From the NCBI RefSeq assembly GCF_002135335.1, contig NZ_NEGC01000002.1:62001-126000 (forward strand): a stretch of DNA of 64,000 nt. The letters are read 5' to 3'. The translations under genes and the position numbers were made by a program. The stretch is from Acinetobacter sp. ANC 4470. GTDB taxonomy: Bacteria; Pseudomonadota; Gammaproteobacteria; Pseudomonadales; Moraxellaceae. The notes under the pieces were generated by a model, which was not told the DNA's origin, searched no databases, and worked only from the letters and a program-made list of their open reading frames with translations. Shown in pieces: positions 35,863 through 45,497 of this stretch (the first letter of the stretch is position 1; each line of letters starts with the position of its first letter).

Positions 35863-37319
35863 TGTGTCGGCCCAAAAACCACTTGGTTTAAATCACGTGT
35901 TACCCGTTTACGTTTTAAAATCGGGTGATCTGCGCGAATTTCTGAGCTACCAGAAGTCACCATTTGAACAGGTCTTTCAGGTTTACCTCGGCTCTTACGG
36001 TCACGTTCACGACGACTGCGTGGTGCAACCTCTTGAACCAAAGGTTCAATTTCAACAGACACGGATTTAGACTCAACCACATCGTCTACTGATGCTTTAC
36101 GACGGCTTTTAGCACGCTGACGATTGTATTGGCTAATCGCACGTTCTTTTTCATCGGTGTTCATCAGCTGATACGAATCCCACCACGTTCCCATACCTTG
36201 TGTACTGTGATCACCAGACTTCTCACGCAGTAACAGAAAGTCAAATCCTGCACGGAAGCGCGCATGGGTCGATAAAGATTGAATTTGCTGTGGTTTAGGG
36301 CTGAGCAACCGAGTTTGCATTTCCCAAACTTCACGAATAAAAGTTTCTGCAAAACGTGGAATAATGGTTCGCGTTGCTTGACGTTTTAAAACATCTAAAC
36401 CCGCTTGTGCACGTGCTTCAGCAGCAACCACACCTTTGTTTAAATAAAACTCACAACGTTCTAAAAAGGGCTTCCACAACAAAACCGCATAGAAAAATGC
36501 AGGATTGATGGTTTTACCGATTTGAATACGTTGATCGGTATTGATGGCAGCACGTTCAATAAATGTTGAGATCTCTGGATCGATGTCTGCAAAGAGCTGA
36601 CGCCAAATATCAAAATCGATCAGCATCGGCAGCACACGATTCAAATGCCCCATGGTGAATAATTTCTGCGATTCATCATATAAACGATGCGGAGAAATAT
36701 CACGCAGCAACTGGGTCATTTCAGGAGTGAAAACTTCTAAAATGTCAGGTGCAATACTAAAATTCAACTTTGCTGCAAAGCGTAAAGTACGCAGCATACG
36801 GACGGGATCTTCTTCAAAACGTAAAGTTGGATCGCCCAGTAAGCGTAAGGTTTTATTTTTTATGTCATCAATGGCATGACAAAAATCGAGCACGATGCCT
36901 TTACGCGGTTGATAATACATCGCATTAATCGAAAAATCACGGCGAGCAAAATCTTGCTCAATCGTGCCCCAATTATTATCCCGTAAAATCATACCTGAAG
37001 CAGAGGTAACCTCTTTTTTCGGTGGCGCACGGAAAGTGGCAACTTCGACCAGTTCTCGACCGGAATAGACATGAGCAAGTTCAAAACGTCGTCCAATAAT
37101 ACGACAACGTCGTCCGAAAACTTCTTTCACTTGAGCGGGTGTCGCATCGGTGACGGCATCAAAATCTTTAGGATTTAGACCCAACATTAAGTCACGAACA
37201 CCACCACCGACGATATACGCTTCAAAGCCTGCCTTAGTTAAGGCATCGATAACATCTAAGATGTAAGAAGGTAATTGAGCGGTTGATAAACCACATTTTG
37301 ACGCGTGCAAAGTTTGCAA
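35859..37319 (-). CDS. pcnB: Poly(A) polymerase I, UUG start
   Basis: 486 residues of the class II nucleotidyltransferase family. The active site is YIVGGGVRDLMLG followed by PKDFDAVTDATP (two catalytic Asp); RRDFSINAMYY and RFEEDPVRMLRTLRFAAKL are the nucleotide- and tRNA-like-binding segments. The basic tail (RRKASVDDV through RSRRERDRKSRGK) is typical of poly(A) polymerases that tag RNA for decay. The only suitable start is TTG at 37319, with AGGAG ten bases upstream and no ATG until about residue 45. A weak start codon is known for E. coli pcnB as well, where excess enzyme is toxic. Confidence 0.94.
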   Translation of the reverse strand: MQTLHASKCGLSTAQLPSYILDVIDALTKAGFEAYIVGGGVRDLMLGLNPKDFDAVTDATPAQVKEVFGRRCRIIGRRFELAHVYSGRELVEVATFRAPPKKEVTSASGMILRDNNWGTIEQDFARRDFSINAMYYQPRKGIVLDFCHAIDDIKNKTLRLLGDPTLRFEEDPVRMLRTLRFAAKLNFSIAPDILEVFTPEMTQLLRDISPHRLYDESQKLFTMGHLNRVLPMLIDFDIWRQLFADIDPEISTFIERAAINTDQRIQIGKTINPAFFYAVLLWKPFLERCEFYLNKGVVAAEARAQAGLDVLKRQATRTIIPRFAETFIREVWEMQTRLLSPKPQQIQSLSTHARFRAGFDFLLLREKSGDHSTQGMGTWWDSYQLMNTDEKERAISQYNRQRAKSRRKASVDDVVESKSVSVEIEPLVQEVAPRSRRERDRKSRGKPERPVQMVTSGSSEIRADHPILKRKRVTRDLNQVVFGPTQ

Positions 37320-37455
37320 AAGACGCTGTCTCCTACGTCTGAACGTAAAATATCTAAGATGACGCTAATCATATATCTAACACCATCAAAGGGCAATTTG
37401 ATTATCTCAATGCTGAATATATTGTTCGCTCTTTCTTGCCCACTTAAACCATAAA

Positions 37456-37863
37456 TTACAGACCTAATCGGTCTTTATTCTTGGCAAATAAAGCAGGTCC
37501 AATGCCCTTCACCTGTTGCAATTCCTCAATGTTTTTAAATTTTCCATTTTTCTGACGATAGCCAATAATCGCTTCTGCTTTTTTTAATCCAATGCCAGAT
37601 AATTCTTGTAATTGCGCTAAATTAGCTTGATTCAAACTTATTTTAGCAGCGCTGGATGGCTGTAAAGCCGGCTTTGCCAAATAATGATTCCTAGTTGTGG
37701 AGACGCGTGGAATTTTTAAACGTGCATCTTGGGCGTCTTGTTCAGCCTTCCATTTTAAATATTGTTGGTCAAATTGTTGCGCATAAAGATTCGATCCACT
37801 CAACAATGACAGAAATATACAAAGATAAAAAATGCGCTGCAGCAGCTGCTTTATTTTTTTCAT
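37456..37863 (-). CDS. Secreted ComEA-like helix-hairpin-helix DNA-binding protein
   Basis: 135 residues. A signal peptide (IFYLCIFLSLLSGSNLYA) is followed by a charged linker and, from about residue 72, a ComEA-type helix-hairpin-helix pair: LNQANLAQLQELSGIGLKKA and FKNIEELQQVKGIGPALFAK. ComEA proteins bind incoming DNA in the periplasm during natural transformation, which fits the genus. No other competence gene is adjacent, and the upstream mazG ends 10 bases before the start, so cotranscription is likely. Confidence 0.85.
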   Translation of the reverse strand: MKKIKQLLQRIFYLCIFLSLLSGSNLYAQQFDQQYLKWKAEQDAQDARLKIPRVSTTRNHYLAKPALQPSSAAKISLNQANLAQLQELSGIGLKKAEAIIGYRQKNGKFKNIEELQQVKGIGPALFAKNKDRLGL

Positions 37864-37873
37864 TAGACACCTA

Positions 37874-38635
37874 TTATTTTAATTGTTGTTTCGCTTGCTC
37901 CCACAATTGATCCATTTCTTCTAAAGAGAGCTCCTCAATTTGTTGCTGTTGTCGTTGTACCTGATCTTCAATGAAAGCAAAACGTGTTCTAAATTTATGA
38001 ATGGTGCTTAAAAGTGCCATTTCACCAGACACGCCAAGTTTACGTCCAACATTGATCAGTGAAAACAAACAATCACCAAATTCGTCGAATATTTCGTCGG
38101 AATTTTGCTTTTGTATAGCATGCTGTAATTCGGCTAATTCTTCATTTAATTTGCCATAAGCGCCTGCAACATCTGGAAAATCGAAACCGATTTGTGCGGC
38201 ATTTTTTTGGATTTCATCTGCTTGCTGCATTGCAGGTCCATGCTTAATCTCATCTAAGCGAGATTGTACTTTACCTTGTTTTTCTTGTTGTTTAATTTGC
38301 TTCCATAACACCGCAACATCCGCTGCACCTAATTGCGAAAACTGTTCTGCTTGAAATACATGTGGATGACGACGAATTAATTTTTCAGTAATCGCCTGTA
38401 CAACATCATTAAAATTAAATGCACCTTGCTCGCTATACATTTGCGCTTGAAAAACCACTTGCAGCAGTAGATCACCAAGTTCATCACGAATATCATCGGT
38501 GTTGCCATCTCGAATTGCGGCTTCCACTTCATAAGCCTCTTCTATGGCATATTTGGTTAAACTTTGTGGCGTTTGTTGTTGATCCCATGGATATTTTTCA
38601 CGTAACTCACGCATCACCGCCAACAATTTATCCAT
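37874..38635 (-). CDS. mazG: Nucleoside triphosphate pyrophosphohydrolase MazG
   Basis: 253 residues with two MazG domains. The first has the metal-binding EExxE/ExxD pattern in AIEEAYEVEAAI and DELGDLLLQVVFQAQ; the second has KLNEELAELQHAIQ and DEFGDCLFSLINVG. The start MDKLLAVMRELREKYPWDQQQT is the family norm. It hydrolyses canonical or damaged NTPs to monophosphates. First gene of the minus-strand series; divergent from the short-chain dehydrogenase. Confidence 0.94.
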   Translation of the reverse strand: MDKLLAVMRELREKYPWDQQQTPQSLTKYAIEEAYEVEAAIRDGNTDDIRDELGDLLLQVVFQAQMYSEQGAFNFNDVVQAITEKLIRRHPHVFQAEQFSQLGAADVAVLWKQIKQQEKQGKVQSRLDEIKHGPAMQQADEIQKNAAQIGFDFPDVAGAYGKLNEELAELQHAIQKQNSDEIFDEFGDCLFSLINVGRKLGVSGEMALLSTIHKFRTRFAFIEDQVQRQQQQIEELSLEEMDQLWEQAKQQLK

Positions 38636-38757
38636 GTTTTCATCACTCCAATCACATTATCTAAACTGAGGTTTTCACTGTTAATATTTGTTATGCTCAA
38701 GCCAAATAAATGAAAAAACCTAAACGTAACAAAAACAAAATGAACAAGGAAAATGAC

Positions 38758-39531
38758 ATGCACAGTATATTTATTAGCGGGGCAGCACAAGGCATTGGTG
38801 CTGCAATTGCCACGCTATTTTACCAACACGGTTATAAAGTGGGCATTTATGATATTAACCTCGTCCAAGCGCAAAAACTGGCCCAACAATTGGGACCGCA
38901 GGCAAAAGCGGGGTTACTGGATGTGTCTAATTATAGCCAATGGCAACAAGCTCTGAGCGAATTTCAGGCTTGGGCAGGTGAATTAAATGTATTGGTCAAT
39001 AATGCAGGGATTTTATATTCAGGTGCTTTTGAACAGACCGATATCACCGCGCATCATCGCACCATCGACATTAATGTCAAAGGGGTTTTAAATGGTTGCC
39101 ATGCTGCCTTGCCCTTTTTAAAACAAGCATCATTTGCTCGCGTGATTAACTTATCTTCTGCTTCTGCCATTTATGGGCAAGCCGATCTGGTATCTTATTC
39201 TGCCAGTAAGTTTGCCGTGCGCGGCATTACCGAAGGATTGGACATTGAATGGCAAAAATATGGCATACGGGTTTTAGATGTGATGCCACTGTTTGTACAA
39301 ACAGCCATGGTTAAAGATATGGATGCCGGCAGTATTCAAAATATGGGGGTGCATTTAAGCGCCCATGATGTTGCAAAACAGATTTATCAATTGGTGCAAC
39401 GCCAAGATAGCATCTTTACGCCAACACACCAGCTCGTAGGCTTCAAAACTAAACTTCTCTTTACACTGTCTGGTATGAGTCCACAGTTTGTGAATCGAAT
39501 CAGCAATCGTATTTTAGCCAAAAGAAAATAA
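38758..39531 (+). CDS. Short-chain dehydrogenase/reductase
   Basis: 257 residues from the ATG at 38758 (MHSIFISGAAQGIG), preceded by AAGGA at a seven-base gap; an in-frame ATG at 38710 would add a lysine-rich tail without a ribosome-binding site. NAD(P) is bound through GAAQGIGAAIA; NNAG, INLSSASA (catalytic Ser) and YSASKFA (Tyr and Lys) complete the active site. The substrate is not evident. Stands alone, and its terminator belongs to the dispersed repeat family. Confidence 0.85.
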   Translation: MHSIFISGAAQGIGAAIATLFYQHGYKVGIYDINLVQAQKLAQQLGPQAKAGLLDVSNYSQWQQALSEFQAWAGELNVLVNNAGILYSGAFEQTDITAHHRTIDINVKGVLNGCHAALPFLKQASFARVINLSSASAIYGQADLVSYSASKFAVRGITEGLDIEWQKYGIRVLDVMPLFVQTAMVKDMDAGSIQNMGVHLSAHDVAKQIYQLVQRQDSIFTPTHQLVGFKTKLLFTLSGMSPQFVNRISNRILAKRK

Positions 39532-39565
39532 GCTCAATCAAAAAAGTCTGTTTTTTGGAGTAGTG

Positions 39566-39640
39566 CCTGTCAGTTAAGAGATTGACTGGCATTTTTTAAA
39601 TTTTATGCGATTCACAGAGACATCATCCGCAACTTGAGCC
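39566..39640. repeat. Dispersed repeat, copy B, with terminator-like hairpin
   Basis: GCCTGTCA / TGACTGGC with a T-rich tail ends the dehydrogenase transcript. The hairpin loop (GTTAAGAGAT) and the following TCATCCGCAACT match copy A at 13576-13661. Confidence 0.6.
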
Positions 39641-39738
39641 ATGAAAAGGATTGATGCATTTTACGGTGAGAAGAGTTTTCTTCTCTTTTGGATCAGAAGT
39701 TTTTGAACAACCATCCAATTTAAAAGATGATGAACAAA

Positions 39739-40386
39739 CTATACCGCAGAAATAATTTGAATTTTGGGAAAAGTAAAACCTTGACAGGAGGCTTCAGAAC
39801 GCCATGCAACCGTAAGCATCACCTGAGCTAAATGGAAGTTTTGATAGGCAAATGTACCAATTAAAGGATGATGACATAATCCACCATCATGAACTGGATG
39901 TACCCGTGTATCTAATTCATTTAAGTTCAAACGCACCCCCAATCCTGCGGCTTTTAAGACTGCTTCTTTGGTGGTCCAAACCTTAAACCAATAATTTCGG
40001 TCTTGTTCTAACACATGCCAATGTTGTAATTCATTAGGATGAAAAGCATGTGTTGCTAAAGCTTCAAATCGTACCTTACGATCTAAGTCTTCAACATCCA
40101 CACCTAAATCTTGCATCTGCATGCTGCTTGCTAAAGCATAATGTTTTTGGCTATGACTATGATTGAAATAAAATTTGGGGAAATTGATTAAATGCGGTTT
40201 GCCGTACTCGGTCTTAGAAAAATCACTTTGTTGCAGCGTGATCTGTAATTGCTCGGACAACAATTGATTGCGATAACGATAGACTTCCTGCTTTTGCAGC
40301 TGAATTTTAGCCTTTCGATCCAATACCTTAGATAAAGGTACAATATGTTCCAATGTATCTACATCTACGCGTATCCGTCTGGTCAC
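39739..40386 (-). CDS. Sfp/AcpT-type 4'-phosphopantetheinyl transferase
   Basis: Transfers the phosphopantetheine arm of CoA to a carrier protein. The two signatures are LGVDVEDLDR (metal-binding Asp) and WTTKEAVLKAAGLG (W-x-x-K-E-x-x-x-K). The frame is open from a TTG at 40464, but that lies inside the der terminator; GTG codons at 40395 or 40386 (AGGTGA six bases before) are more likely, giving about 215 residues. No NRPS/PKS or siderophore cluster is present here, so the partner carrier protein is elsewhere. Confidence 0.82.
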   Translation of the reverse strand: MTRRIRVDVDTLEHIVPLSKVLDRKAKIQLQKQEVYRYRNQLLSEQLQITLQQSDFSKTEYGKPHLINFPKFYFNHSHSQKHYALASSMQMQDLGVDVEDLDRKVRFEALATHAFHPNELQHWHVLEQDRNYWFKVWTTKEAVLKAAGLGVRLNLNELDTRVHPVHDGGLCHHPLIGTFAYQNFHLAQVMLTVAWRSEASCQGFTFPKIQIISAV

Positions 40387-40436
40387 ATCAATCACCTGAT
40401 CAAAAATATAATCACATCTTAAAAGAAAAAAGCCCA

Positions 40437-40462
40437 AAGTAAACTCCGGGCTTTTTTCAATC
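40437..40462 (-). terminator. Terminator of der
   Basis: On the minus strand AAAAAAGCCC, a 12-base loop, GGGCTTTTTT and a further T-rich run. Confidence 0.8.
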
Positions 40463-40475
40463 AAGACTGGATTAA

Positions 40476-41885
40476 TTAGCTTTTATACTTTTTAGCAGCC
40501 TTTTTAAATTTCTGCACATGACGACGTTTACGTGCTGCAACGCGTTCATCCACTTGCGTTTTACGGCCTTCAAATGGATTTTCAGAGGTTTTAAACTCAA
40601 TTCGAACTGGCGTACCTTCAAGCTTATAAACTCTACGGAATACGTTCTCAAGATAGCGGCGATAATCTGCTGGAGTTTTATCCACCTTATTACCATGAAC
40701 CACAATCGTTGGTGGATTTTGTCCACCCATATGCGCATAACGCATTTTAATACGACGACCGCTAATCATAGGCGGTTGATGTGCTTCAGTCGCATCATTC
40801 AAAATTTGCGTGATTTTCGCAGGTGAAACTTTTAAATGCGAAGAATCATAAGCACGATGGATCGAAGGATATAAATCACCTACCCCTGTACCATGTAATG
40901 CAGAAATGAGATGCACTTTTGCCCATGGGATAAAGTCAAAACGACGATCAACATCAAGCTTACATTGCTTGCGGTCATAGTCTGACATGTTGTCCCATTT
41001 GTTGATGGCAATCACCATTGCTCGACCCGCTTCTAAAGCATAGCCAATTAAATGCAGATCTTGTTCAACCACCCCTTCACGTGCATCCAAGACCACAACC
41101 ACAACATGCGCATCTTTAATCGCTTGTAAAGTTTTAACAATCGAAAACTTCTCAATCATTTCATCTACTTTACCTTTACGACGCACACCCGCGGTATCAA
41201 TCAAGGTATATTTCTTTTCATTCCGTTCATACGGAATATAAATAGAATCACGCGTCGTTCCAGGCATGTCGAAAACAACAACACGTTCTTCGCCCAATAA
41301 ACGGTTAACCAAAGTCGATTTACCGACGTTAGGACGACCGATCACCGCTAAACGTAAACCTGTTGCTTTATCGTGTTCAGCTTCGTCACCATCTTCAGGA
41401 ACGTCTTCAAGCACTTCCTCAAGCATTTGTGCCACACCACGACCATGACTGGCCGCAACATGTAACGGCTCACCAAAGCCCAGTTGATAAAACTCAACCA
41501 CAGCAGCTTCAGCATGCACACCGTCTACTTTATTCGCCACGAGGTAAACTTTTTTACCCAAAGTACGAATTTCACGGGCAATCTGTTCATCAGATGCAAG
41601 TAGTCCTGCGCGCGCATCGACAACAAAAACAATAATATCTGCTTCATTGATGGCTGTTTTAGACTGTTCTGCCATATAGGCATCAATACCAGCTTCACTT
41701 TCGCCAATACCACCAGTATCGACAACAATAAATGATTTATTTTGGAAAACGGCGTCGCCATATTTACGGTCACGCGTAAGACCAGCAAAGTCAGCAACGA
41801 GTGCATCACGGCTCTTGGTAATCTGATTAAATAACGTTGATTTTCCGACGTTCGGACGACCAATGAGCGCAATTACGGGTTTCAT
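40476..41885 (-). CDS. der: GTPase Der (EngA), ribosome assembly
   Basis: 469 residues from the ATG at 41885 ([17 protein letters not shown]), AAAGG upstream. Der has two consecutive GTPase domains: G1 motifs GRPNVGKST occur twice (about residues 8 and 190), with DTGGIG / DTAGVRRKG as G3 and NKVDG / NKWDN as G4. The C-terminal KH-like domain ends in a basic tail ([15 protein letters not shown]). Essential for 50S maturation. Normally it follows bamB directly; here a MITE lies between. Confidence 0.97.
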   Translation of the reverse strand: MKPVIALIGRPNVGKSTLFNQITKSRDALVADFAGLTRDRKYGDAVFQNKSFIVVDTGGIGESEAGIDAYMAEQSKTAINEADIIVFVVDARAGLLASDEQIAREIRTLGKKVYLVANKVDGVHAEAAVVEFYQLGFGEPLHVAASHGRGVAQMLEEVLEDVPEDGDEAEHDKATGLRLAVIGRPNVGKSTLVNRLLGEERVVVFDMPGTTRDSIYIPYERNEKKYTLIDTAGVRRKGKVDEMIEKFSIVKTLQAIKDAHVVVVVLDAREGVVEQDLHLIGYALEAGRAMVIAINKWDNMSDYDRKQCKLDVDRRFDFIPWAKVHLISALHGTGVGDLYPSIHRAYDSSHLKVSPAKITQILNDATEAHQPPMISGRRIKMRYAHMGGQNPPTIVVHGNKVDKTPADYRRYLENVFRRVYKLEGTPVRIEFKTSENPFEGRKTQVDERVAARKRRHVQKFKKAAKKYKS

Positions 41886-41963
41886 AGAATAACCTTTATT
41901 CAAAATCAGCCAGTGAGACTGGTCTGAACATCAGAAACAATGGAAGAAAATAAAATATAAATA

Positions 41964-42228
41964 GGGTCTGTTGACATTTCACAGATGCTTGCGACAGAGG
42001 ACATTTTTTAGACGCTACAAGGCATGTTTTGCAAAATTTAGTCATTCTAAATGAGTAAAACATAACGCAGTAGCGGAAAAATGTCCCTGTCCCATAGGGT
42101 TATCACTAAAACTTCCCCAAACTTCGTTATGAAACTTGGCAAGGGGATCAACCATTGTCTGCATTTCATGCCTTGTTTGAGTTGTTTTAGTGAATAACGC
42201 AATGCATGGCTGAAATATCAACAGACCC
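41964..42228. mobile_element. 265-bp MITE with two long hairpins
   Basis: Terminal inverted repeats GGGTCTGTTGACATTTCA and (reverse complement of the right end) GGGTCTGTTGATATTTCA differ at one position and are flanked by TA on both sides, a duplicated TA target. It has no coding capacity. The interior folds into two large hairpins: about 41993-42091 (GACATTTTT-type arms ending in CTAAA loop pairs) and about 42103-42193 (TCACTAAAAC / GTTTTAGTGA). A truncated relative lies at the end of tatC. TA targets and these ends suggest mobilisation by an IS5- or IS630-type transposase, not seen here. Confidence 0.8.
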
Positions 42229-42240
42229 TAACTAAATAAA

Positions 42241-42275
42241 ACACGGGGCATTGAAAATTTTCAAATACCCCGTGT
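42241..42275 (-). terminator. Terminator downstream of bamB
   Basis: ACACGGGG / CCCCGTGT arms around an inner palindrome (TTGAAAATTTTCAA); T-rich on the minus strand after it. It separates bamB from the MITE and der. Confidence 0.7.
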
Positions 42276-42321
42276 TCAAAAAATACGGATTTTGTCTAGT
42301 TTAACATAAGCTAGAACAAAA

Positions 42322-43473
42322 TTAACGATTCTGCCAAACGCTTAACGCACCCTTTCGAGTGGAAACATACAGCTGATTATCAATTACACGTAGTGAACGC
42401 ACTTCACCACTGGTTTTTGAGCGACCAATCAATTGCCCAGAAGCTGGATCGATTAAGTGTAATACACCATCTAAATCACCAACGACAAGGTCTTGACCTA
42501 AAATCACGGGATTGCTCAAATTACGATTAAGTAAACTATCGTTTTGCCACAATTGTTCACCTGTTGTTAGTTCATAAGCCGTGATTTTGCCATCGGCTTG
42601 AGCAACATAAACAGTGTTATTGAACACTTCTGGACGCAAAATACTGCTTGCATCTTCGCTCCACACCACTTGTTGTGAAGCTAAATCGGTAACAGTAACC
42701 TGTCCTTGAAAACTAGTCGTAACAAGGAACTGTCCTGCAACCACAGGATCACCATCAATATCATTCAGACGTTGAATATCTGAACGACCGTCACTCACCG
42801 CAACGCGGCGCTGCATGCGCGGAATACCACTGAGTACATCAAGCGCATAGACATAAGCATTGGATGAAGCAATCAAAACTGTACGCGAATCGAGTGCAAC
42901 AGGTGATGCCATACCACGTAAGCTAAATTGTACATTAGGCAAGTTATATGTCCAAACTTGCTGACCTGTTGCCAGATCATGGGCATAAACAGTGCCGTCA
43001 TTGCTGACGCTAATCACTCGACCAGATTGAATCAATGAAGCCGACAATAGAGCACCGGATAACTGTGCAGTCCACTTTTGTTCACCTATAGCTTGATCAA
43101 GTGCAAAGAGTTGACCTTTTTTATTACCAACGACAACAGTCCCTTCACTCGCTTCTACCCCAGAGCTTAAGCCCTGTTTAGAAATTTGTTTTTCCCATAA
43201 GCGTTGCTTCCCTTGGTAAGCAGATACTTCACCTTTTGGGTCGACAGTAAAGATCACACCATTGTCCACATCTAAACGTAGACGTAATGAATCTTCTTCA
43301 CTGGTTGAAGAAACACTTTGAGAAAATACAGGAACAAGACTTTTGGCTTGCACTAATTTCGGCAATGGATTGGGTTTAACCTTCTCCACTTTAATTTTAT
43401 TTGTTGAACAACCAACAAGTGCAAAAGTTAAAATTGTTAGCGCAAAAGATATTTTGTATTTTCTATCCATCAT
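42322..43473 (-). CDS. bamB: Outer-membrane assembly lipoprotein BamB
   Basis: 383 residues, a beta-propeller lipoprotein of the BAM complex that inserts outer-membrane beta-barrels such as the TonB receptors here. The lipoprotein signal ends in LVGC (Cys about residue 22). PQQ-type propeller blades are visible as repeated G-x-x-W-type strands: GVIFTVDPKGEVSAYQG, KGQLFALDQAIGEQKW, DGTVYAHDLATGQQVW, NAYVYALDVLSG and DGKITAYELTTGEQLW. The start overlaps the yfgM stop (ATGATG), so an ATG one codon later is also possible. Confidence 0.94.
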   Translation of the reverse strand: MMDRKYKISFALTILTFALVGCSTNKIKVEKVKPNPLPKLVQAKSLVPVFSQSVSSTSEEDSLRLRLDVDNGVIFTVDPKGEVSAYQGKQRLWEKQISKQGLSSGVEASEGTVVVGNKKGQLFALDQAIGEQKWTAQLSGALLSASLIQSGRVISVSNDGTVYAHDLATGQQVWTYNLPNVQFSLRGMASPVALDSRTVLIASSNAYVYALDVLSGIPRMQRRVAVSDGRSDIQRLNDIDGDPVVAGQFLVTTSFQGQVTVTDLASQQVVWSEDASSILRPEVFNNTVYVAQADGKITAYELTTGEQLWQNDSLLNRNLSNPVILGQDLVVGDLDGVLHLIDPASGQLIGRSKTSGEVRSLRVIDNQLYVSTRKGALSVWQNR

Positions 43474-44171
43474 GACTCATCCACTTGTGTTTCTAAAATT
43501 GGGCGTTCAACTTCAGGATCATCAACTAAAACGCCGACACTTTCGAGTTTAATTTGTAAAATTTGACGTTCTTGTTGACGTTCAACCAGTGCATCCCATG
43601 CACTCATGTAAGATTTCTTCGCATTTTCGATATCATTTTTAGCGACATACACATCTCCACGCGCTTCATCGGTTGTCGCTTTAAAAGCAGGATCTGTCAC
43701 TAAAGATAATGTTTTAATTGCTTCATCATATTTGTTTTGAGCAAGCTGAGCATAAGCCAAGCGGAGTTTAACCACTTGAACTAAGCCCGTATCATCCAGC
43801 TTAGAATTTTCAACTTTTTTCAATGCACGCTCTGCATGTGCATAATCTGCTTTGTCATAAGCCAATTTCGCCATGAGCAATTGCGTTTGAATGGCTTGTG
43901 CAGAATCTGGTGCGTCTTTGACAATTTTGTCCGCAGTCGCAGATAAGGCATTAAATACATCGGCATTGCCTTGTGCATTCTTCGCATCATCCATCAACTG
44001 TTGAACTTTGGCTGTTTCCATTTGTGATTCAGCCAAATTTTTCTTCTGCCAATACTCCCAACCAAAAAAGGCAATCAACGCAATTAAAATCCCACTAATC
44101 ATGGCAGAACCATATTTTTTAGTGAAAGATTTTAAGCTATCAAGTTGTTCATTATCACTCAATGCGTTCAT
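43470..44171 (-). CDS. yfgM: YfgM-family tetratricopeptide membrane protein
   Basis: 233 residues with a single N-terminal membrane helix (AMISGILIALIAFFGWEYW) and periplasmic TPR-like helices (AKLAYDKADYAHAERALKK, LAYAQLAQNKYDEAIKTLS). YfgM of E. coli joins the SecYEG translocon with PpiD and helps hand exported proteins to chaperones. AAGG lies eight bases before the ATG. Position between hisS and bamB is the conserved one. Confidence 0.9.
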   Translation of the reverse strand: MNALSDNEQLDSLKSFTKKYGSAMISGILIALIAFFGWEYWQKKNLAESQMETAKVQQLMDDAKNAQGNADVFNALSATADKIVKDAPDSAQAIQTQLLMAKLAYDKADYAHAERALKKVENSKLDDTGLVQVVKLRLAYAQLAQNKYDEAIKTLSLVTDPAFKATTDEARGDVYVAKNDIENAKKSYMSAWDALVERQQERQILQIKLESVGVLVDDPEVERPILETQVDES

Positions 44172-44201
44172 GTGATTACCTTTTCCTTATGTTTTTTAAG
44201 C

Positions 44202-45497
44202 TTATTTTGAAGAAAATTTTTGAATGAAGAAGGGTACAACATTTGCCACGGCAACTTCAGTTTGCTCGGCAGTCGCCAATTCTTTCACCGTTAATTGCTG
44301 CGCTTCCCACTCACGCTCACCAACGATCACAGCAAAAATAGCGCCCGATTGATCCGCTTTTTTCATTTGGCTCTTCATCGAACCTTGTGAACCCACTTTC
44401 AGACGAATATTACTATTTTCTGCTTCAAGTTGGTTACGAATTTGTTCTGCAAGAAGCAATGCTTTACCTTGCAATGCAGCATCTGACAATAAGAACACTT
44501 CGCAATCACGTAGCGGTGTTTGGTCTTCAACTTGCTCAAGTAGAAGCAGTAAACGCTCCATCCCCATGGCAAAACCAACAGCAGGTACAGATTGATCAGC
44601 CTTGCCTTTCAATTGCCCCACAAGACCATCGTAACGACCGCCTGCACAAATGGTTCCTTGTGAACCTAAATGTGTCGTCGTCCATTCAAAGACTGTTTTG
44701 TTGTAGTAGTCGAGACCACGAACCAACTTTTGATTAATCACAAACTCTACGCCTGCATCAGTTAAATACTGCTGCAAAGTCGCAAAGTGATTCATGCTGT
44801 CTTCACCCATGAAGTCATGCAATTTTGGTGCATTTTCAAGGATTTGTTGTGTACGTGCGTCTTTAGAATCCAAAATACGCAGTGGATTGGTGGTTAAACG
44901 GCGCTGAGAATCTTCATCTAATTCAGCTTTATGCTGGTTCAAAAATTCAACCAATGCGGCACGGTATTCTGCGCGTTCGTCCGACTCACCCAAAGTATTG
45001 AGTTCAAGCTGAACTTTATCGGCAACACCCATGCGTTTCCACAAACGTGCAGTCATCAAAATCAGTTCAGCATCTTGGTCAGGCGTAGCTACACCAAATG
45101 TTTCCACACCAAATTGATGAAACTGACGGTAGCGACCTTTTTGTGGTTTTTCATAACGGAACATTGGACCGATATACCACACACGAGGGGTCGCACCACG
45201 AAGCAAATTATGCTCAAGCATGGCACGGACACAGCCCGCAGTTCCTTCAGGGCGTAAAGTCAAAGACTCAGGTGGATTACCTTTGTCCAGAAATGTATAC
45301 ATTTCTTTTTCGACAATATCCGTCGCGTCACCAATTGAGCGTTTAAACAAATTGGTTTGTTCAACGATAGGCAAACGAATCTGCTGATAACCATACGCAT
45401 CCATAAGTGATGCTAAATGTTGCTCAAGACGTCTCCACGCAGCAGTTTGCGTTGGCAGAACGTCATTAAAACCTTTGATTGCGACAATTGAACTCAT
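44202..45497 (-). CDS. hisS: Histidyl-tRNA synthetase
   Basis: 431 residues, class II. Motif 1 region [30 protein letters not shown], motif 2 [20 protein letters not shown], the His-A motif [13 protein letters not shown] and motif 3 [14 protein letters not shown] are all seen, followed by the anticodon-binding domain. The first four bases overlap the ispG stop. Confidence 0.97.
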   Translation of the reverse strand: MSSIVAIKGFNDVLPTQTAAWRRLEQHLASLMDAYGYQQIRLPIVEQTNLFKRSIGDATDIVEKEMYTFLDKGNPPESLTLRPEGTAGCVRAMLEHNLLRGATPRVWYIGPMFRYEKPQKGRYRQFHQFGVETFGVATPDQDAELILMTARLWKRMGVADKVQLELNTLGESDERAEYRAALVEFLNQHKAELDEDSQRRLTTNPLRILDSKDARTQQILENAPKLHDFMGEDSMNHFATLQQYLTDAGVEFVINQKLVRGLDYYNKTVFEWTTTHLGSQGTICAGGRYDGLVGQLKGKADQSVPAVGFAMGMERLLLLLEQVEDQTPLRDCEVFLLSDAALQGKALLLAEQIRNQLEAENSNIRLKVGSQGSMKSQMKKADQSGAIFAVIVGEREWEAQQLTVKELATAEQTEVAVANVVPFFIQKFSSK

